Shown: positions 1 through 9,780 of the stretch, piece after piece
Numbering within the stretch: the first letter of the stretch is position 1
How the letters are laid out: each line of letters starts with the position of its first letter
Assembly: GCA_001662425.1 (NCBI GenBank)
Contig: BDDC01001011.1
Location: 10,477-32,781 of the forward strand
DNA: 22,305 nucleotides
Direction of reading: 5' to 3'
Source: Chlamydomonas sphaeroides
Taxonomy: Eukaryota > Chlorophyta > Chlorophyceae > Chlamydomonadales > Chlamydomonadaceae
Notes under the pieces: model-generated
Seen by the model: only the letters and a program-made list of their open reading frames with translations
The model's database searches: none
What the model was told of the DNA's origin: nothing
Program-made: the position numbers and the translations under genes

Positions 1-121
1 TCTGCACCAGGGTCCGCCTTCCCCCGCCTTCGCAGCGCCGCAGTGCCAGCACACACGAACCCTGGACCCTTCTTCCCTTCAACCCCCGCCCTCCCCGCCT
101 CCGCCCAGCCCAGCCCCTCAC

Positions 122-3100
122 CGCAGTGCACCAGCCGCCGCCCGTGCAGGTGCCGCAGCGCCAGCGCCAGCTCCAGCAGGCTGGTGTACAGCGGCACCAG
201 CGCCGGGCAGGCGGGGCCGCTCTTGGCGCTCACGCCCGGCTGCCGGAAGGCGCCCGCCTCGGCCACCGACTTGAGCGTGCCGGCTGCGTGGCGTGACGTG
301 GGGTTGGGGTGCACAGGATGAGGGAGGCAGGGGGAAGGGGTCGATGGGTACGGACGGACAGCACGCGCGTCCCGTTGCGGGCCAGGCGGCCCTCGTTGCC
401 GACGCAGGCAGGGTCATGCGGCCCAGCGTGTGCGCCCCCGCATGGCCTATGGTGCGGCGGCACGGCAGGTGGCGCTGGTGGGCCTCACCGTCGCAGTACT
501 CCATGCACATGACGGTGTTGACCGGCCCGCGCTGACTGCCGTACTGCTGCAGCGCGTCCGAGTCGGACGGCAGCAGCTTGAGGCGGTTGCTGGCCGAGGC
601 GTACTGCACCACCACGCAGTCGGTGAAGTAGCCGTACATCTGAGTGGGCGGTTTTAGGGATTCGTACGGTGTTGTGCACGGGTTTTGGGGCAAGTGTGCA
701 TGTGCCGCGGAACAGCTGCAGCAGTACGGCAGTTGGCTGTTGCGGACACCCCGATGCCGACCCCGATGCCTCACTTGTACGCTGCGGTGTGGGAGGTGGG
801 TTGTGTGTCGAACACGGTTGCAAGCGGCGAGTGGTGGTGGCGGACGGAGAGCATGGAGGGGGAGCGGGACAAGAAGCGGGCAGGCAAAGGGACGGCAGCA
901 GCGGTGATTGGCCGGCCCACAGCGCCTCAGCAGCGAGCATGCGGCGCGTCAGCTTCAAAGCATCTACGGCTCCAACAATTTTAGCCACGGCGGTAACCTC
1001 AGCCTCTTGGCAACAGGGCCCCTGGCCGCCCTGGCCCTAGCCCCTGGCCGCCCTGGCGGCTGCGGCCTCCGCGCCTCCCGCTCCAAGCGAACCCCAAGTG
1101 CTCCTAGCGACCCCCAAGTGCTCCTCACGACCCGTAAGTGCCCCAGACCCCACTAATCGACTCACATGTTGGGGTGGCTGAGCGCGCCGAAGCAACACAG
1201 CAACAGGCAGGCAGGGCGAGGGAGGCGCGTCAGAGCACATCGCCACACTGATCGAGCCTCAAGCCCTAGGCCTCATCCAGACCCGTACCTCGTCCCCCGA
1301 GCCGCTGCCACTTCTCATGCACGCCCGCACCTCGCGCCGCACGTATCCGTACACCCGTACACCCGTACCTGATTGTGCTTGTGACCGCCAGCTCCAGCGC
1401 GTCACGGAGCAGCCCCCGCTTCCGCTCGCGCATGTGCGCCTCGTCCGCGAGGGCGCCCTCCAGCCGCGTGCCGCCGCTGCTGCCCGGCGGCTGCCGCGGC
1501 GCCGCCACCGCCGACGCGCCGGGCGTGCCGGCGGCGGCGGCGGCGGCCGCTAGCGCGGCCTCGGCCTCGTCTCGGTGTGAGATGACCTTGACGGCCGCCT
1601 CGATACCGTGCACGGTGCCGCGGAACACCACGCCCTGTGGAGAGGGGTTGAGACGCGGGGCGGGGAGGAGGGGCGGGGAGGAGGGTTTGGTGAGGAGCGG
1701 GTGGGCGGGGTCGCCTCCACCGCGGCCTCCTACGGCAGCGCTGCGCTCGCGCAGCTTCGCGCCGCGCCCGGCCCAAGCGCGTGGTCCCGGTCACCAGCGC
1801 CCCAGCGCCGCCGGGCGCCCCCAGCGCAGCCGCACCTGTCCGCCCCGGCCGATGATCTCGATGAGCTCAACGGCCGCAATGTCATTGAACCGGACCTCCT
1901 GACTGCGGGGCCGAGGCCGGCGGGGTGGGTCAGAGCAGCAGCAGCGACAAGCCAACGCCCCCTGCCCTCCAAGCCCTCGCTTGCGGCTTGTCCGCCTAGG
2001 GCACGCCCCTTCCCGAATCCTTACCCCAGTGCAGTGGCACGGGGGCCATGCCGGTACCCGCCACCCTTTCCCCCTCTCCCCTCCCTTCCTACCCCGCCCT
2101 CTCCCCGTCCACCCCCCCTCCCTGCCAGCCCTGCCTCCACAGCGTCCCGGCAGCCCCGCGCGCCCAGCTGCACCCGTCTCAGCCCCCGACGTGCCACGAC
2201 ACAAACCCAAACCCTTTCCCCTCCCTTTCCACCTCCCAACTCACACGTCGTCCCGGCAGCCCGGCGCGTCCAGCGCCAGCTGCACCTGGCTCAGCGTGCT
2301 CTGGATGCTCGACACCATGGCATCCAGCTGCTGCAGCGGCTGCTCCGCGCTGAGCTCCACCACCATGCGCTGGCCCGTGCCCACGCTCATTGAGCCGCTG
2401 GCGGTGCCGCCGCCCGTGCTGCCCATGGCCGCCGCCAGAGCGCCGCTGAGGTGGCTTCCGCTCATGGCGCCGCCGCCCAGGCTCAGGCTGCCGGCGCCCG
2501 GAGGGCCGTGGCCGTGGAAGCGCGAGGCGGCGCCGGGCGGCCCGAGGAAGGCGGAGCCGGCGCCGGGGGGCGGAAGGCCGGCGCGGTGGCCGGGGCCGAG
2601 CGGCAGCGAGAGCGCGCCGCCGGGGATGGGCTTTGACAGCTCGTTGGTGAGGAAGCCTGGGGGAAGGGGGAGAGGGTGGACGGCGCCGCGCGTGTGGGTT
2701 TCGGCGTTGCGGCTGCCATTGCGGCGCAGCCGGGGCAGCGCCTCGCCGTCCGCTGCTGGCCTGCTGTCGCGACGCGTGCCGCGCGCCTCTCTAGGGCTAC
2801 GCAGGGGCACTCGTCCATAGGGTTGCGCCCTCGCGCGGCCCCTCGCTCGCTGCCCTCCGCCCCAGCCGCGCGCCCGGCTACCGGTACTCACCGACAGCGT
2901 GCCGCGACGGCAGGCTGGCGGTGGCCGTGCAGTGCGGCAGCTCGCCAGAGGCCTGCGACTGGCGGTGGAGCGAGGGGAGAGCGGGGGAAGGAGGGGAGGC
3001 AGAGGGGGACGGCGTGTGTTGGTGTGAGCACTGGCGGTGGTGGGCCGCCCGCGGAACACCGGAGTGGGGGTACCGCCGGTGGCTGACCACTGCAGCAGGC

Positions 3101-6100
3101 ACCGGGGAGGGTGGGCCACCCGAGCTGGCAGCGCCGCTGGCGTGCACTCCGCGCCTCCCTCGCCATCTCCGCCCTCCCTCACCCTCCCATCCCCCTCCTG
3201 GCCCCTCCCCGGGTGCAGCAGCGACGCCCGCCTGTCCCTCATCCACACAGACACGCAGCCAAAACACACCTTCCCCTCCCCTTTCCCTCCCTTTTCCCCC
3301 CTCACCGGGGGCAGTGTGATGCAGCTCCGCGGCCGCAGCAGCGACACCAGCCGGCTGCTGCCGAAGCTGATGCGGCCGGTGCCGCTGCCGGGGCTGAGCG
3401 CTTCCAGCAGTCCGCACCACTCGTCGGCCATGGGGCCCGACAGCAGCGCGCGGCACAGCACCGTCATGGCCAGCTGCCGTGGGTTGGCGGCGGGAGCGGG
3501 GGACAACACATGGGCACGAGGGTGTTCCAGTGTTAGCACATGAGCACGAGGGTGTGTTGCCGTGCGAATGACAGGCCACGGAGCACAGCTGCACGGGCGC
3601 CGAGGGGGCAGGAGAGGTGGCGGGAATACAAGTGCGAAGGGGATGTGTTGCCGTAGGCCCCGGGAGGGGAGGTGGAGGGGTTCGTGTGCGTACTTGCCGC
3701 GCGGCGTGGGGGTGTGCAACTGTGCATGTAGGGGTCGGCACAGCGCCGCCACCGCGAGCTGCGGGCCCTTCCCCGCCCTCGACTGCAGCTGCGGGCTCTT
3801 CCCCGGCCCTCGATTGCAGCTGCGGGCCCTTGCACGCGCGCTTGCGATCGCTGCCGCTCTCCTAGCAGCCCTCACCCGCATCAGGTGCCGCGCCTGCGCG
3901 TGAACCCATTGCCACGTGCGCGCTCCACCCGTTTTCCCCCCACCCGCTGCCCGCCCTCACCCGCATCAGGTCCCGCGCCTCCACGTGCACTGCACTCAGC
4001 ACCTGAGCACCGCGTGCGGAGGGGGGGCAGGGCCAGGGGTAAGCGGGCAGGGGCCAGGGGTAAGCGGGCAGGGCCAGGGGTAAGCGGGCAGGGGCCAGGG
4101 GTAAGCGGGCAGGGGCCAGGGGTAAGCGGGCAGGGGCCAGGGGTAAGCGGGCAGGGCCAGGGGTGAGCGGGCAGGGCCGGGGGTAAGCGGGCAGCTGCAG
4201 ACCCCCCAGGGGCCCAGCCCACCTGGCGCGCCAGGGGGTCGCTGCTGGTGAGGTAGAGCGCCAGCGAGGGTAGCAGGCCGTTGTCAGACACGGCGATGGC
4301 GGGGCTGCTGGCCATGCCCCCGGCCTGGTAGCCCAGCGCATCGGCGGGGCGCACCACCACCAGCGCCAGGGCCTGGTAGGGCGCGGTCAGGGGCGGGCAG
4401 GGGGAGCCGGGATGGAGGGGAGCCCGCTGCGTGCTTTCCCACACGCTAGCCACACCTTTCTGGAGCACACGCACCCATACGCACACGCTCTCCCCTTCGC
4501 CCATACTGCATTCCCTCCGCCCTTCGCCTTTCTCTCTCCCTCCCATCGTACGTTCCCCCTCACCTGCACCGGCATCCGCGCCAGCTTCTGCACCAGCACC
4601 AGGTCCCGACACGGCAGCGTCTCGTCCTGGTGACGGGGCGGGCGCAGGAGCGGGCGGGCTGGGGGCCGCCAACCGCACAGGCGCAGGCGGGCTGGGGGTG
4701 TCGCTACGCTACGGCTGCGGCGCCGAGCCCCCCACAGAGGGCACAGCGAGAGGCGCGCAGCCCCGCCAGCCCCTCGTCCACCACGTCCCTAGCCCGCCCG
4801 CGCCGGAGCCGCACCCACCGCCGCCGACCCGCACTGGGCCACGTAGCAACCGACCGACCGTCGCCCCGGCCCCACCTCCGCCTTCTCCACTCGCCCGCCT
4901 GCTGCTACTCACGCGGGAACACATCCTCTTGCCAACATGTTCCACCCATCGCCCCTCCCACCGCCCGCCCGCCCACCACACCACCACCGCCCCATCGCCC
5001 CAACCACCCCTTCCACTCCTCCCAACCCCTCCACCCCACCTCACCTGCACATGCGCAGCGCAGTTGGGCACTACGCAGCCCCTCGGCGTCACCAGCCCCG
5101 CGCCGCCGCCGCCGCCACCGCCGCCGCCGCCCGCCGCCGCCGCGCGCGCCGCCTCGCGCTCCCGCCGCAGCGCCAGCAGCGCCTCGCGCTCCTTGTCCAG
5201 GGCGGGCGATGCCAGCACGTGGCCGGCGGCGCCCACCCGCCGCGGCGCCGAGGGGGCCAGCGGCTTGTAGGCCTCGCTGGCGGCGGCGTGGGTGTCCTCT
5301 GTCTCCAGCCCGCTGACGATGGCGGACAGCAGCAGCGTGTGCGCGAGCGAGGCCACGTGGGCGTGGATGTAGGGCGAGGGGTCGCAGTCGGCGGTGCCCG
5401 TGTCGGCGGCGGAGGCGGCGTACTCGAGCGACATGGCCGACCGAACCGTGCCCGACATGTGGCCGCCGCCGCCGGTGCCGCCGCCAGCGCCGCCGAGCGC
5501 CAGCTGCGCGGGCGCGGCGCCGATGCCGCCGCCGCCGGAGCGCATGCGGCGGTAGGCGGAGGATGAGTTGTGGGAGCCCAGGATGCCGCGGCTCAGTGCG
5601 GCGCCGCTGTTGCCGCCGCCACCGCTGGCGGCGGCTATGGCGACGGCGGCTGCGACGGCGCTGGCGGCGGCGCTGACCGGCGTGCCGCTGGCCGCCGGCG
5701 ACGCGCCGACGACGGCGGCGGCCGTGGCACCCGCCGGCGGCGGCGTGCCGACGGCGCCGGGCGTTGCCGGCGGCCCCGTGCCCGACGCCGTCACAGGTCT
5801 GGCTTGCACGCTCGACCCAGATCGCTGTGAGGCCCCCATGGCGCCACCGAGGGAGGGCGGGTTGGACGGCGCGCGGTTGAAGGACAGGCGCCGCGAGGCG
5901 CCCGTGGCCAAAGCGCTGGCGCCGGAGAGTCCGGCGGCGGCGCCGCCGGGCCCGCCGCCGCCGCCGCCGCCGCCGCGCGCGGGCTCGGGCATGAAGGCGG
6001 CGGTGGGCAGCGCGGGGTGCGCGATGGCGAGCGTGACCGCCAAGTCCAGCTGGCAGCGGTGCAGCAGCGCGGCGTGGGTGCCGGCCATGAAGGCGTCCAG

Positions 6101-8431
6101 CAGGCCCTGGCGGGGAAAGGGGAACGGCGCAGATGGTGTGTTGTGTTGTGTTGTGTTGTGTTGTGTTGCGTTGTGTTGCGTTGTGTTGTGTTGTGCTGTG
6201 TTGTGGTGTGAGCGGCCTGACCCCGGTGCCGCAGGTGTGCCGGGGGAAAGGGCGCGAGGGGTGCGGCCCCTGCTGTGCTGCCGGCGCCCCAACGACAGCC
6301 CGCCTGGGCCGCTTGCGGCGGCCGCTTGCCCCGGCCCCAGCCCGTCCCGCCGCCGGGGCTGCCCAGCGCCGCTTCGAGCCCCCCGAGCGACAGCCCCGCC
6401 CCTGCACTCGCTGCCACAACCGTCCCCAGACTCCGCGCGCTGCAGGCGCGCCAGGAGCAGCACCCGTGCACGGCAGCCGCCACGGTGTACGGCGCACACA
6501 GCCCGCCCACCTGCAGCGAGCCCGACTGCAGCATGGCGTGCAACATGCGCGCCGCCTTCTGGCCGTACGACACCGCCGCCGTCTCGTTGAACAGGCCCAG
6601 CCCAAACACCTGCGCCAGCTGCAGCAGGCTGGCGCGCTCCGCGGCGCTTGCCGGCGGCGCCGCCGAGGCGCCGCGCGACAGCAGCCTCCCGCCCGACGCC
6701 GCCGAGGCGTTGGCGGGGCCCGAGGAGGGCATGGGCGTAGCCCACTGCTGGCTGCCATGCGTCGTGTGAGTCGCGCCGGCGGGGGTCAACACGCCGGGCC
6801 GCACCACGGGCGGTACGGGGCAGTCAACGGCCCACGCCAGCGTGACTACGGCAAGCAGCTGGTCGCCTATGCGGATGGGCAGCCCGCAGAAGCGGCGCAG
6901 CGGCGTGGTGGCGGCGACGCAGGCCCAGTCGGCGGGCAGGTCGGGCGAGCCGTCGGCGGCGGTGGCGGCGGCCGAGCTCCCGCCGCCGCTCTCGCCGCCG
7001 CCGACGGCGGTGGCGGCACTGGCGAGCAGCGCCGCCACGGGCCGGGGGCCGGGGTCTGCCGACATGAGCACGACCTCGCCCCGCTGCAGGCGGGCAGGAG
7101 GGTGGATAAGGACGGGCAGCGAGGGCGCGCAGGGTTACGGCAGGCACGCAAAAACATGCGCGGACGCGGGTCGGCTGCGGGCCTGCGGCAGAGAGCGGGC
7201 GACAACGTGCCCAGCCCGGGTGTCTCCAGCCCCGGCGGCTGCGGAGACGGGTGCGCGACACGGCGCGACGGCTGCTGCCACCGCCGCCTCGCTGCCACCG
7301 CCGCCGAGGCGGCGGCGCTTGCTGTTGAGTCGCCGCAACAGCGGGCTGCGCGGCCGCAGCAACGACCAAGCTACAACCCTCTGCTTGGTCCGCCGGGGCA
7401 GGCCCGGCGGCAGCACAGGCCACAGAGCGACCGTAGCAACGCGACGTCAGCTGGTGCCAAGCTCCTGCGCAGGCTGCGCCGTTGCCGCGGCGCTCCGTCG
7501 CCGCCGCCTGAGCTCCGCGGGCGCCGCCCCTGCTGCTGCCACTGCTGCTGCGATTGGGCCGCGCTGCCCGACGCAGCCAGCCGTGGCTGCTTCCCGGCTC
7601 CGTCGCGGCTCCGCCGCCAGCGCTGCAGCCGGCGCCGGCCCGCCAACTGCCGCTGCTGTTGTGCGAGCGCGCCACAACCCACCCCAACCCACACACCCCG
7701 GCAGGCCCGTGCCTGCGCCGCCGGCAGGTGCCACGCGGGCACCCTGCCATCTCACCAGCCCCGAAAGCAGCAGCTGTGCGCTCGTGAGTGCCTCGTCGGG
7801 GGCCGCCGCCGCCGCTGCCAACCCGAGCTGCTGGTACTGGCCCAGGCCAGGGCCGCAGCGGCCGCCGACGCCGAGGACGGCGGCAAAGGGCGCCGGGTCA
7901 TCGCCCTCGGGCGGAACCACGAGTGCAACGCTGCACGAGGGTAGCGGTGGAGGGGTGTGGGGGGTGTAGGGCGTGCGGAACGGCTGGGCAGGCAGGCGCG
8001 GCTCGCAAGGGCTCGCTGCTCAGGCGTGTCAGGGCCTGGCGCACCTTGCGGCGTCGACGTCCGCGAGCTCGACCAGCAGCGACACGCCCTTCTCGAGGCG
8101 CTCCAGCCATGTTGAGCCGGTGCCCGTAACTTGCGGCAGGCGCGTCAGTAGCTCCTGGTGATGCAAGGCAGAGTGTCGATGACTGAAACCGAGTCATGAT
8201 TACCTCTGAGCGCACCGTCGCGCTAACCCTTACCTGAACAACGTTGGTGAGCTGTTGCACAGGCTGCGGCGCGGCTGGTGCCACGAGGGGTGAGTCCGCT
8301 GGCGCATTCTCTCCCTCGCTCCGCTTAACTGAGGCAGTCTGCAGCTGAGCCGCAGTGCTGGCTGCAGCTGCGACTGGTTGCTGATGCTTTGGTGGAGAAG
8401 GCTGTCCACCACCGAAGCAGCACAGCACCAT
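122..8431 (-). CDS. GAF-like / TKL-type protein kinase, 3' end outside the window
   Basis: A predicted soluble signalling kinase that phosphorylates unknown proteins. Seventeen spliced exons run from an ATG at 8431, giving about 1226 residues here: 8431-8234, 8154-8045, 7930-7756, 7083-6511, 6106-5045, 4626-4564, 4372-4223, 4002-3961, 3473-3306, 2952-2892, 2656-2245, 1902-1836, 1634-1369, 1177-1166, 781-775, 639-489, 283-122. All junctions have GT-AG and every phase closes. The order is a short N-terminus, GAF-like segments (about residues 85-700), Gly/Ala/Ser-rich linkers, and a kinase domain from about residue 1006. Visible kinase motifs are GRGGQGVVFRG, AAVKVI (Lys about 1043), HPNIVQMYGYF, MCMEYCDAGTL and LVHC. 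The catalytic Asp of the HxDLKP loop falls in the next exon, beyond the left edge. No signal peptide or membrane segment was seen. The fold class is firm; the ligand and substrate are unknown. Confidence 0.85.
775..781 (-). other. 7-nt microexon of the kinase gene
   Basis: The sense strand reads caccgcag / CGTACAA / gtgagg. The C completes AT|C (Ile) from the 12-nt exon, GTA is Val and CAA is Gln, after which exon 16 starts with ATG TAC GGC. The result HPNIVQMYGYF matches the kinase consensus exactly and restores the frame between two otherwise incompatible exons. Seven nucleotides is near the lower limit for exons. Confidence 0.8.
1078..1135. repeat. About 19-bp repeat in gene 1 intron 14
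   Basis: Two and a half copies of cgacccccaagtgctcct-like sequence, in the 384-bp intron between the two microexons. A second small duplication, cccctggccgccctggc, precedes it at about 1018-1056. Confidence 0.8.
1166..1177 (-). other. 12-nt microexon of the kinase gene
   Basis: The sense strand reads cgcgctcag / CCACCCCAACAT / gtgagt. The upstream exon ends in phase 2 (ATC AG), so the first C completes AGC (Ser). The exon then gives His-Pro-Asn and leaves AT for the next exon. Without it the HPN of the conserved kinase HPNIV motif would be missing. Acceptor and donor are both strong. Confidence 0.85.
2140..2186 (-). repeat. Intronic copy of the 3' end of gene 1 exon 11
   Basis: Matches exon 11 tail 2247-2297 with one gap. 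Shared blocks are gtcccggcagccc, cagctgcacc and ctcagc. The sense-strand translation reads VQLGARGCRDAV against VQLALDAPGCRDDV in the exon. Confidence 0.8.
2953..2958 (-). other. Tandem acceptor of gene 1 exon 10
   Basis: The sense strand reads ccgccag TCGCAG GCC. Either CAG can serve as acceptor. Using the upstream one adds six bases (Ser-Gln) and keeps frame. The exon start was placed at 2952, but 2958 is equally possible. Confidence 0.55.
3753..3832. repeat. About 31-bp repeat in gene 1 intron 8
   Basis: Two and a half copies of a unit containing gctgcgggcccttccccg and ctcgattgca. The same intron has a short duplication of acatgggcacgagggtgt at about 3508 and 3539. Confidence 0.8.
3868..3905 (-). 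repeat. Intronic copy of the 3' end of gene 1 exon 8 with its donor
   Basis: Ungapped match of 34/38 positions to 3953-3990, 85 nt away. It includes the exon end CCTGATGCGG and the donor gtgagggc. It lies inside intron 8, so it is not translated if the upstream donor is used. Confidence 0.9.
4025..4194. repeat. 20/21-bp minisatellite in gene 1 intron 7
   Basis: About 8.3 tandem copies of gggcagggccaggggtaagc, alternating 20-bp and 21-bp versions (one extra g). The last full copies carry gtgagc and ccgggg variants. It fills most of the intron between exons 7 and 8. Confidence 0.95.
4627..5044 (-). other. Gene 1 intron 5
   Basis: 418 nt between two phase-0 exons. It contains a small duplication of cccccagcccgcc near the acceptor and otherwise no feature seen. 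Confidence 0.65.
5100..5150. repeat. CCG/GGC trinucleotide run within gene 1 exon 5
   Basis: A run of ccgccgccgcc, encoding a Gly tract on the sense strand near the end of exon 5. Similar coding runs occur at about 5460-5540, 5600-5760 and 5935-5980. Length variation here would alter only the linker. Confidence 0.85.
6137..6210. repeat. TTGTG pentanucleotide microsatellite in gene 1 intron 4
   Basis: About 15 units of TTGTG with TTGCG and TTGTGC interruptions, CACAA on the sense strand. It ends about 30 nt before the exon 5 acceptor, close to or over the branch-point region. Confidence 0.95.
7084..7755 (-). other. Gene 1 intron 3, the longest intron of the gene
   Basis: 672 nt, very GC-rich. 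Flanking exons join in phase 0 (LLLSGL / RGEVVLMS), so no exon is needed inside. Long open frames here are compositional. Only GCC/CAG-rich simple sequence is seen. Confidence 0.7.
7756..8431 (-). other. Gene 1 exons 1-3: N-terminus entering the GAF-like region
   Basis: Exons 8431-8234, 8154-8045 and 7930-7756. The start ATG is the first in frame, and exon 1 begins MVLCCFGGG before a Gln/Ala/Pro-rich stretch. A Cys pair right after the start Met may be lipid-modified, but there is no Gly at position 2, so N-myristoylation is not expected. Exon 2 is a more conserved-looking helix (ELLTRLPQVTGTGSTWLERL). Exon 3 opens with the hydrophobic strand VALVVPPEGDDP. Phases are 0, 2 and 0 across the junctions. 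This is the usual run-in of volvocine multi-domain kinases, judged by pattern only. Confidence 0.75.
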
Positions 8432-8680
8432 ACTCGGGCGCTTAGCGTATGCATCTCCGAAGCATTCTGGTAGCTATCTTACGCCATAACCAGTTGTGTC
8501 CGCGAAACAGCAGACAGCAGGGAACAGAACTGAGGCCGGGGCCACTCCGTAAGACAGCACTGTTGCCTTGTGAACTCGAGACGTTGTCGCTGGCTTGTCA
8601 ACACAAGCGGAAACCAAGTTGTGACAATCGTCGGTCAGTCGGAGATGGTTTCGGTGACTAGAAAGACTGTAACAAAGTCA

Positions 8681-8690
8681 TCACTATATC
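8681..8690 (-). promoter_or_regulatory. Possible TATA-like element of gene 1
   Basis: The minus strand reads GATATAGTGA about 250 nt upstream of the gene 1 ATG, in the most AT-rich part of the intergenic region. This is a resemblance only; the spacing implies a 5' UTR of up to about 220 nt. Confidence 0.2.
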
Positions 8691-9748
8691 ACAAGCAAGC
8701 TTGATAGCAGAGCGAGTGGGCGCTGATAACATTGGTCACGAGAAGGAACGCCGGTCCCTCTGCGTGAACTTTGCATATCCCGGGGCTACGCTACGCAGTA
8801 TGCCTGAAAGAAAAAGCGGAGGCAGGGGGTACGCATCAGGCTCGTCTGTACTGGAAGGCCGCATTCCGCTCTTTCACTCCGTATCGTATCGACTTTTTTC
8901 CAAGCGCGCTGCCGACACACCAATCACATCGGCATTGCGAAGCTTTGGTACGCTGCTTTGGACGAGTTCAATGTCGAAAGCTCGGCACGTCGCACATTCT
9001 ACGCGGTGGGCGGCCCCAACAACTAGGCCCCAGCCCGTGCAGGTGCCAATGTGGCTGCTGCACACGTTATGAGGTCCTCTGTCCATACACGTGTCCTGGG
9101 CCTCAGGTATGACACACCGTGGCGTTCCAGCATGAACCCCGTACATAGCCGTACTAAACCTCCAAGCGGCGCCAGTCGGGCGTCTCACGCGCTTTCACCG
9201 TGGCTCCACTGCAGGGGCTCAGGGCCGCGCGCCGTGCATGGGTCTGGCGAAGGGGTGGGTGCATTTCCTGCCGGCGCGGAGATCCGAGTTACGTGCGAAC
9301 CTCGCCCACGCGACGCTGCGCGCCACACGCACTCCGCCTTCTCGCCGTGCCCGAACAGCGGATGTACCCCACACCCCGGCCTCCCCCGCGTTGCTCCCCT
9401 ACACACCCAGCGACACAACCAGCACGCACTATGCATGAGGCAAGCCAGTCCCGCACCATCCCCAAGGCCCAACGCACAGTCAGCAAGGACACCGAAGGCA
9501 GCGTGCGCAAGCCTCGATACTTGCATCGCGCCACTCATCCTAGGGCGGCACAGGCCTGCTCCCTCACCCTGCCGCACCCTGCCGCACCGCTGACCCCTGG
9601 CCCCTGCCGCACTGCGCCCCCGACAATCCCCCGCGCGCCCTTCAGCTCCCGACTGGCCAAGCGCGGCCGCAAGCTCCTGGTGCACCGAGCAACGTACGCC
9701 CGGAGTCCGGCAACAACGGCAGACTGACTCCGCTCGTCCGGCCCGGCG

Positions 9749-9780
9749 GCCGGTGCCACACCCGTGGCATCGCCACCGGC
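9749..9780. repeat. Inverted repeat just after the gene 2 stop codon
   Basis: GCCGGTG at 9749-9755 pairs with CACCGGC at 9774-9780, with a nested gccac/gtggc pair inside (9755-9759 and 9764-9768). It would form a hairpin in the first 50 nt of the gene 2 3' UTR. Function unknown; GC-rich DNA produces such stems by chance. Confidence 0.35.

Larger units (their letters stand above)
122..1902 (-). other. Gene 1 exons 12-17: protein kinase domain, N-lobe to catalytic loop
   Basis: Exons 1902-1836, 1634-1369, 1177-1166, 781-775, 639-489 and 283-122. The Gly-rich loop is split by an intron (GRGGQ / GVVFRG). The ATP-anchoring Lys is in AAVKVI. A long Ala/Gly/Pro insert follows, then the helix LLRDALELAVTSTI. 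The microexons supply SHPNIVQ. The hinge is TVMCMEYCDAGTLKSV, then LLELALALRHLHGRRLVHC. The last donor splits the codon after His-Cys, leaving G to be completed, consistent with the Asp of HCDLKP. The HC-D form rather than HR-D is common in these algal kinases. The C-lobe lies outside the window. Confidence 0.85.
2245..4626 (-). other. Gene 1 exons 6-11: central conserved region before the kinase
   Basis: Exons 4626-4564, 4372-4223, 4002-3961, 3473-3306, 2952-2892 and 2656-2245 are all in phase. Well-structured segments include DLVLVQKLARMPVQ, ALALVVVRPADALGYQAGGM, VLSAVHVEARDLMR, MTVLCRALLSGPMADEWCG and VSLLRPRSCITLPP. These hydrophobic strand/helix patterns suit the end of a GAF-like or PAS-like fold. 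Exon 11 is Gly/Pro-rich and ends in a predicted amphipathic helix (QQLDAMVSSIQSTLSQVQLA), possibly a coiled-coil linker into the kinase. The function of this segment is not recognised beyond that. Confidence 0.6.
5045..7083 (-). other. Gene 1 exons 4-5: GAF-like core and long low-complexity linker
   Basis: Exon 4 (7083-6511, 191 codons) carries the GAF-like strand pattern FCGLPIRIGDQLLAVVTLAW, then a helix (LLQLAQVFGLGLFNETAAV). Exon 5 (6106-5045, 354 codons) continues with GLLDAFMAGTHAALLHRC and QLDLAVTLAIAHPALPTAAF, then several hundred Ala/Gly/Ser/Pro residues encoded by GCC/GGC runs, then a conserved block (SPYIHAHVASLAHTLLLSA). The two conserved parts may be one GAF split by inserts, or two. 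The assignment rests on strand-helix pattern, not on a profile search. Confidence 0.6.

Noticed and set aside
651..659. TTTTAGGG telomere-like unit (also about 16488 and 20666)
   Set aside because: Single isolated copies, not tandem; no sign of a telomeric tract.
4025..4194. CRISPR-like array
   Set aside because: Units are directly adjacent with no unique spacers, in a eukaryotic intron; it is a minisatellite.
6133..7944. 603-codon plus-strand open frame
   Set aside because: Antisense to conserved gene 1 exons 3-5; low-complexity Ala/Arg/Gly/Pro composition typical of GC-rich shadow frames. The same holds for 5568-6590 and 14246-15655.
8668..8672. TGTAA on the plus strand
   Set aside because: No plus-strand gene ends there; a single pentamer in about 1.3 kb is expected by chance.
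8701..9072. 123-codon plus-strand open frame in the intergenic region
   Set aside because: No recognisable protein, other frames nearby are equally open, and it overlaps the likely 3' UTR and promoter zone. A short neighbouring frame reading HIGIAKLWYAALDEF looks protein-like but is too short to support.
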